From Anaerolineae bacterium (lineage in GTDB: Bacteria; Chloroflexota; Anaerolineae; Promineifilales; Promineifilaceae): 64,000 nucleotides of DNA. This document shows positions 59,066-64,000 of the stretch, piece by piece (position 1 is the stretch's first letter; each line of letters starts with the position of its first letter). A program made the position numbers and the translations under genes. The stretch lies in NCBI GenBank assembly GCA_023954475.1, contig JAMLHW010000012.1, forward strand, positions 1 through 64,000, written 5' to 3'. The notes below the pieces were generated by a model. It saw nothing but the letters and a program-made list of their open reading frames with translations, ran no database searches and was not told the DNA's origin.

Positions 59066-62000
59066 TCACTGTAAAGCAAGCGCGACGGCATCTTGCAGCG
59101 ACAAGGAACGGCCGGCAGCGATCAGGGCAGTTTGATTATCGGCCGAAAAAGCAGTTGCCGCCGGCTTAAGTGCTGTATCAATCTTCGCCGCATACTTCGG
59201 CGGACGCGGCGATCCAATCTCCTCGTGCAAGCGATCAGCGACGGCAACCAGTTTAACCGCCCGCTCAAAGTCGCCGTCTGCCACCCACAGCAACGCCACA
59301 TCCTCCAACCAGTACGCCAGACCCCAGCGATCATCGAGTTCCATCCAGCGCCTGGCAGCGTCTGCATAGGTCGCCAGCGCTCCGGCCAGGTCACCTTCGT
59401 CGCGCGATACATTGGCCAGATTGTGAATCGTATTAGCTGTTGCCCAGCGCTCGCCAATTTCGCGCCAGATCAGCAATGCGCGCTCCAATTGGCGACGAGC
59501 GTAATCGTATTTTTTGTCGTCAATGGCGAGGAGTGCCAGATTGTTGAGCTGGGCACCAATCGACCAACGATTGCCCATCTCCTCATGAATGGCTAGACTG
59601 GCCTCCTGATAGGTACGTGCTGCATCCAGATCATTTTGCCACCGGGCGACAATGCCTAGGTTATTGAGAACATTTGCTTCGTTTTCCCGATCACCGAGCG
59701 CATGACGAATTTCCATGCTCTCGACATAGCGTCGTTTGGCCGTTTCAAAATCGCCTTGCTGTGCGGCCAAAGTGCCGCCGATATGCATCACACGCCCAAC
59801 GCCGACCTGATTGTCGATAGCCAAAAATGTGTCGCGTGCTTGCGCCAACCACTCGGCTGCTTCGTCGTATTGGCTGCGCTTGCGCATCAATTCGCCGATC
59901 GATGTCCGGCACCACGCCTCCGCATCGCGATCGCCATTCGCTACGCTCGCCGTGAGTGCGGTCTCATACAATTCACCTGCACCATCACGATCACCTGTCA
60001 ATTCGAGGATCGCGCCCAATTGCAGACGTACATCAATCGCTTCTCGCCCGTCGAGCAATGGCAGCGCTCTTTCGTAATAATTGATTGCTGCGAGATTGGC
60101 ATATGCTGCTTGTGCTGCGTTACCTGCTTTGACGAAGTACAAACGTTGCTTCGCTTCGTCATCTGAGTGACCGTAATGATGGGCGAGCAAGTCGACAAAC
60201 TGGTCGAGGGCGTCGGCATGTGTGCGTTCGATATAGTCACCAATGGCGCGGTGCAGACGCGAACGGGTTGCATAGAGTAAGCTCTCGTAGGCAACTTGCT
60301 GCGTGACGACATGCTTGAAGAGATAGACGAAATCTGGTTCGGGTGCGTCGAGTTGGGTCAAATCAAGCGTGCGCAGTGCGTCCAAGCGTCGCAACAATTG
60401 GTCGAAGTCACCCGCATCTGGATGAACACCCCATAACATTGATGCCTGAAACATTCGGCCGATAACACTGGCAACCTTTAGCACGATCTGTTCGTCTTCA
60501 CTGAGTCGATCGACACGGCTCAACACGAGACTATACAAGGTGGGCGGCAGATCGACCTTTGCCAGAGCCGCTTCGTCATGCGGATCAATACGCATGTCCT
60601 GTAGGAAATTGAGCAATTCTTCGATATAGAATGGGTTGCCCGACGCCTGTTCAGTAACGCGTTGAACAAATGTTGTAGGCCCGGTCGTAGTAGTGTCGAA
60701 ATAGCCGCCCAATTTGATGTCGATTAGTTGGGCAGCTTCTTCAGTAGAAAATTCGCGCAACTGAATTTCTGAGAAATGGGGCATTACGTCGATTGCAGCG
60801 ACCGGTTGGGGCGGACGATACATTGTGAGCAGTAAAATAGGCAAATCGGCAACGGCGCGTCCGATTTCCACCAGCAAATCGGCCGATAGCGGATCAATCC
60901 AATGCGTATCCTCAAGCACAATAACCAGCGCACGCTCCGGCGCGAGGGCCTGCAGCAGCGCTACACACAGTGATTCAAGCGCTGTTTTTCGTACTTTGGG
61001 GCTCAATGAGCGCGTCAGGTGGTTTTCTTCAATGGCGACGTGCAACAGCGCGCCCAGTAAGGGCAACCTGCCAGCCAACACAGGATCAATGCTTACCAGC
61101 AATGCCTGCAAATGGCCGACTATTGCTTCTTTCGATGATCCTGCTTCAAGACCCAGCAAATGCCACCATACGTCGCGCCAGACCAGATAGCTGCTGTTGA
61201 AACCGTACGATTGGCATTCGCCACCAAATACCTCTAATCCTGCTGCACGCGCAATGCGCACGATCTCCGCAGCGAGACGTGATTTGCCCATGCCCGCTTC
61301 GGCCGAAATGCCCACGATCTGTCCGCGTCCGGCGACGGCTGCGGCCACGATGCGCTTTGCTTGCGCCAACTCTTCTGCGCGCCCTACCATGGGCAGCTTA
61401 TAGAGCGATTCGTGGAGGCTGGCTTGCGTCTGAGTTTTGACGCCGAGCAGGCAGGATACGTCGATAGGCTGACTCTTGCCTTTAACAGTCATCGGAGCAA
61501 GCTGCTCCCATGCAAACGCGTCTTTGGTCTGCGAGACAATTGTATCGCTGACCAGAATCTGACCGGGTTGTGCAACTGTCATTAACCTGGCGGCCAGATT
61601 GGTCGCGTCACCTAATACGCCGTAGGTGCGTCGGGTTGTGCTCCCGTAAGCGCCTGTCCGCATTCGGCCGAATGCGATGCCGATCTGCACCTCAGTCAGA
61701 TAGTCGAGTCCGGCTGCAAGCGCATCGAGTGTCAGGGCTGCCGAGCAAGCGCGTTCAGCATCATCTTCGTGTGCAATGGGCGCACCAAACACGGCATACA
61801 GATAGCTGCCTTTGTCGCCGACGGTAAGTTGGATCAAACTGCCGTCGTAGTCTGTCAGAACTTGCTGCACTTGCCTGATGAATCGGTCGAGTTTTTGCGG
61901 AGAATCGGCATCGTGTTCATAGTCGATGCCGGTGAATTTGAGGAACAGCGCAACAGCAGGGCGCAATTCGGCAAGAAAATCGCCCATGCCGTGTGCCAGC

Positions 62001-62713
62001 CGTTCGTAAACGGGCGGTAGAAGCCAGGCTCGCGTTATTTCGGCCGAAAGCACATCCTCCAGCGGCGGCCAGCGTGCCTCAGCAATATCCGCGTTCACTC
62101 CGCTGACTATGGCACAGGCTCCATCTCCGCGCCATTCGGAGACAATCAGCAGATCGGCGAGCGTGGTCGCCGTGGTCGCATCGAGCACGACCTCACCGCG
62201 TTCAACCCACGCTTCAGTTGCCGCCAAACGCTCCAATGTCACTCCGGCGATCACATCGACGATGCCATGGTCGGGATCGCCGACGCAAAAGCGCCGCACC
62301 GAGCCGGCGACGAGAGCCGCTTTCATGCCCAGCGCGATGACAGTACCGGAACGCGTTTGCACAGCAGCGAACTGCATCATGGCCGATTGCATCGCCAGTG
62401 CACAGGCTGTGGCTCGTCGGCCGTCATCTTGTTCGAGCCAGCACGTAATCGCGTCGCCACTGAACCCGATCACACTACCCCCAAAGCGATGTAGTGTCGC
62501 AATCAGGGCATCATAAACGCGGTTGAGGTGCATCGTCAATTCTTCAGCACCGCGTTTGTGGCCTAGTTCGCGCGCCAACGTCTCAGTCAATGGTGTGAAG
62601 CCTGAGATGTCGGCAAACAATGCCGCACCATGCATGCGTTCAGGCAGAGGTTCGCCGGCTGCCACGGCATGCCGTCGATCAATTGGCATATAGGCGCTGA
62701 ATCTATCTATCAC
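59066..62713 (-). CDS. Soluble adenylyl cyclase-like protein: two cyclase domains, AAA ATPase, TPR
   Basis: About 1215 residues. Cyclase domain 1 has A-L-F-A-D-I-S-G-F-T near residue 30 and G-F-S-G-D-A-I near 87, so both metal aspartates are present. Domain 2 reads A-L-F-L-K-F-T-G near 256 (metal Asp lost) but keeps G-V-L-G-D-A-T-N-L-A-A-R-L. A STAND/AAA ATPase follows (S-A-E-A-G-M-G-K-S-R-L-A near 468), then TPR repeats (about 870-1180). This order matches mammalian soluble adenylyl cyclase (ADCY10). The start is uncertain: GTG 62713 fits the family; TTG 62752 and ATG 62689 are alternatives. Confidence 0.82.
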   Translation of the reverse strand: MIDRFSAYMPIDRRHAVAAGEPLPERMHGAALFADISGFTPLTETLARELGHKRGAEELTMHLNRVYDALIATLHRFGGSVIGFSGDAITCWLEQDDGRRATACALAMQSAMMQFAAVQTRSGTVIALGMKAALVAGSVRRFCVGDPDHGIVDVIAGVTLERLAATEAWVERGEVVLDATTATTLADLLIVSEWRGDGACAIVSGVNADIAEARWPPLEDVLSAEITRAWLLPPVYERLAHGMGDFLAELRPAVALFLKFTGIDYEHDADSPQKLDRFIRQVQQVLTDYDGSLIQLTVGDKGSYLYAVFGAPIAHEDDAERACSAALTLDALAAGLDYLTEVQIGIAFGRMRTGAYGSTTRRTYGVLGDATNLAARLMTVAQPGQILVSDTIVSQTKDAFAWEQLAPMTVKGKSQPIDVSCLLGVKTQTQASLHESLYKLPMVGRAEELAQAKRIVAAAVAGRGQIVGISAEAGMGKSRLAAEIVRIARAAGLEVFGGECQSYGFNSSYLVWRDVWWHLLGLEAGSSKEAIVGHLQALLVSIDPVLAGRLPLLGALLHVAIEENHLTRSLSPKVRKTALESLCVALLQALAPERALVIVLEDTHWIDPLSADLLVEIGRAVADLPILLLTMYRPPQPVAAIDVMPHFSEIQLREFSTEEAAQLIDIKLGGYFDTTTTGPTTFVQRVTEQASGNPFYIEELLNFLQDMRIDPHDEAALAKVDLPPTLYSLVLSRVDRLSEDEQIVLKVASVIGRMFQASMLWGVHPDAGDFDQLLRRLDALRTLDLTQLDAPEPDFVYLFKHVVTQQVAYESLLYATRSRLHRAIGDYIERTHADALDQFVDLLAHHYGHSDDEAKQRLYFVKAGNAAQAAYANLAAINYYERALPLLDGREAIDVRLQLGAILELTGDRDGAGELYETALTASVANGDRDAEAWCRTSIGELMRKRSQYDEAAEWLAQARDTFLAIDNQVGVGRVMHIGGTLAAQQGDFETAKRRYVESMEIRHALGDRENEANVLNNLGIVARWQNDLDAARTYQEASLAIHEEMGNRWSIGAQLNNLALLAIDDKKYDYARRQLERALLIWREIGERWATANTIHNLANVSRDEGDLAGALATYADAARRWMELDDRWGLAYWLEDVALLWVADGDFERAVKLVAVADRLHEEIGSPRPPKYAAKIDTALKPAATAFSADNQTALIAAGRSLSLQDAVALALQ

Positions 62714-62794
62714 AATCGTCTCTGAGCAGATTGTCAATTGACGTGATGGCAATCAGCATAGCTGACTTGATACGTAGGCGACATCTGCGAATGG

Positions 62795-64000
62795 TTACGG
62801 GCCGGACAACGTGCCGTCGATCATCAAAGCTGAGATGATCGGAAGCGCGCGGGCATCGGTGATTTGCACACCATCCTCCACCTTGAGTGCGTGAGCGAAA
62901 ATGGCGCCGTCGAGCTGCGTGTTCTTCTTCAGCGTCGCATCGGCCGAAAGCACGAGATAAGTTCCGATCAATAAATTGTCTTTATCGACCTGGAGCTTGT
63001 CACCCGTACTGCGGAACAAAAGTTGATCCGCACCGCCGCCGACAACGGACATCACCACGTGCTTGTCGAATTCGATTTTGCCGACCACATCGACGATGAT
63101 CGGGCCATTGGTCACATCAAAGACAATGGTCACATCTTTATCGACTTGCCATTCGTCGAACTGGTAATGTCCGCTGCTCAAATTGAGCGTGCTGTCTTTG
63201 TGTACGTGCAATTTGCCGAAACTGCCGGGAGCCAAACTCTCGACCTCGTTCTTCTTGACATCGACTTGGGGACCACCCGCACTGAGCGCCAGGTTCAACG
63301 AACTTGTCACAGGCAAGATCGGCTGGGCGGCATACTCTGTCACTGTACCGTCGACGGTTGCACCGTTCTTGACTTCGACTGCGCCGCTCGCAGTTATGTC
63401 GCCGGCCACGTAGGCACCTTCCTTGATTTCAACATCGTCGCCGGCGATGATGTTGCCGTTTACAATCGCGTCTTTTTCAACTGTGACCTTGCCGGCGGTG
63501 ATAATGTCACCTAGAATTTCGGCCGAATCTTCGACCTTCACATCATCACCCAAAGCATAGACCGAACCGGCTACAAAAGTATCTTTCTTGATAGTCGCCT
63601 TGCCTTCCGACCAAAGCAAACAGGAAATGCTGCTGTCCTTGTCAATAGTCAACCCCGCACCACTGTCGGCGACATAGGCACATGCCTGCATGAACCCGTA
63701 CAAGACGACGATCTGTTGTGTATCTGTTGCCGATGAGCCGTTGATCACGCTCGTCACGGTCAATGTAACATCATACACACCGGGCATATTGTACAGGTGT
63801 TCCGGTTGCAAAGAGCCGAATGCCGTATTTCCATCGCCGAAATCCCAGGAGATGATGAACGGTGACGGATTGCCGTTGGTCAAGAAATCGGCATCGAATG
63901 CAACTATTTGACCTTCAAAAACGGTGGCAGACGGTATGATGGTGACACTCGGTGGGTCAGTGGCGACAACTTCAATAGTCGAACTGTCACCTGTAGTCGC
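62795..64000 (-). CDS. PKD-domain protein with bactofilin-like repeat region (N-terminus beyond right edge)
   Basis: The frame is open from the right edge to the stop at 62795, giving 401 visible residues. A PKD domain (I-S-W-D-F-G-D-G-N-T near the edge) is followed by a series of short beta-solenoid repeats (V-E-K-D-A-I-V-N-G-N-I-I-A-G-D-D and similar), as in bactofilins, then a beta-rich region rich in V-D-K-D, F-D-K-H and V-H-K-D turns. Probably a secreted or surface structural protein. A start at 63883 would be TTG inside the PKD domain, so the true start lies outside the window. Confidence 0.75.
   Translation of the reverse strand, partial: ATTGDSSTIEVVATDPPSVTIIPSATVFEGQIVAFDADFLTNGNPSPFIISWDFGDGNTAFGSLQPEHLYNMPGVYDVTLTVTSVINGSSATDTQQIVVLYGFMQACAYVADSGAGLTIDKDSSISCLLWSEGKATIKKDTFVAGSVYALGDDVKVEDSAEILGDIITAGKVTVEKDAIVNGNIIAGDDVEIKEGAYVAGDITASGAVEVKNGATVDGTVTEYAAQPILPVTSSLNLALSAGGPQVDVKKNEVESLAPGSFGKLHVHKDSTLNLSSGHYQFDEWQVDKDVTIVFDVTNGPIIVDVVGKIEFDKHVVMSVVGGGADQLLFRSTGDKLQVDKDNLLIGTYLVLSADATLKKNTQLDGAIFAHALKVEDGVQITDARALPIISALMIDGTLSGP

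Larger units (their letters stand above)
829..63527. repeat. Highly iterated palindrome TTCGGCCGAA (35 perfect copies)
   Basis: Starts of perfect copies: 829, 2811, 4112, 4494, 7064, 7791, 8707, 8908, 9753, 10326, 13114, 13869, 15386, 17102, 17822, 17910, 19392, 19931, 22185, 22595, 23667, 41411, 43454, 44729, 46217, 52521, 53069, 53764, 55459, 57005, 57275, 61308, 61663, 62039, 63518. Thirty lie in genes: 27 read as Ser-Ala-Glu and 3 as Phe-Gly-Arg, on genes of either strand. None occurs between 23677 and 41410. One-base variants (ATCGGCCGAA, TTCGGCCGAT) are also frequent. Counted by eye, so a few may be missed. Confidence 0.92.

Overview
The window reads as chromosomal DNA of a moderately GC-rich, heterotrophic bacterium, most likely a Chloroflexota (Anaerolineae/Caldilineae-like) relative. 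This is inferred from gene content: several MalT-like LuxR (LAL) regulators, a cyclase-AAA-TPR protein, a RhaEW-type rhamnose operon with LldEFG, and LacI/ABC lipoprotein sugar uptake. No rRNA, tRNA or CRISPR array was seen.

Layout. 1-9.3 kb: a co-directional operon (rhaM end, rhaA, rhaB, a double-domain class II aldolase, rhaEW, lldE, lldF, lldG) that can carry L-rhamnose through lactaldehyde and lactate to pyruvate. 9.4-11.7 kb: three tightly coupled reverse-strand housekeeping-type genes. 11.9-13.1 kb: an IS1-like insertion sequence with recognisable terminal inverted repeats. 13.2-19.5 kb: a stress and dormancy cluster (two CsbD-like proteins, DUF305, Dps, dodecin, MgtC, a baeRF/eRF1-like protein, DUF1269-like proteins); a duplicated promoter element lies in front of both csbD genes. 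19.6-29.5 kb: serine hydrolases of the beta-lactamase fold, an MFS exporter, an M29 aminopeptidase, a LAL regulator and lipoproteins. About 28-40 kb: a compositionally distinct island (two quinone-oxidoreductase-like MDR proteins, DUF4386 membrane proteins, a small glycine-zipper protein, two tandem LAL regulators, several intergenic palindromes). 40.2-51.6 kb: a glycan locus (two GH17-like enzymes, a very large GH94/149/161-like phosphorylase, an ABC importer, a LacI regulator and three LacI-type operators), best read as beta-1,3-glucan oligosaccharide uptake and intracellular breakdown. 51.7-64 kb: a DUF1269 protein, a BNR-repeat protein, a QueA-like enzyme with an SDR, a MITE-like element, a two-component system, IS3-family wreckage with a beheaded response regulator, an HD phosphohydrolase behind a soluble-adenylyl-cyclase-like protein, and a PKD/bactofilin-like surface protein that runs off the right edge.

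The most unusual signal is not a gene. The 10-bp palindrome TTCGGCCGAA occurs 35 times by my manual count (about 0.06 expected in random sequence), mostly within genes and nearly always in one reading frame (Ser-Ala-Glu). It vanishes between 23.7 and 41.4 kb, where a sister palindrome, AACGGCCGTT, occurs nine times (again mostly in one frame, Thr-Ala-Val). This looks like a HIP1-type highly iterated palindrome system, with an island carrying the word of a different genome. A second unusual signal is promoter structure: the three LAL regulators and the histidine kinase each have a TATAAT/TACAAT box only 6-7 nt before the start codon, suggesting leaderless mRNAs.
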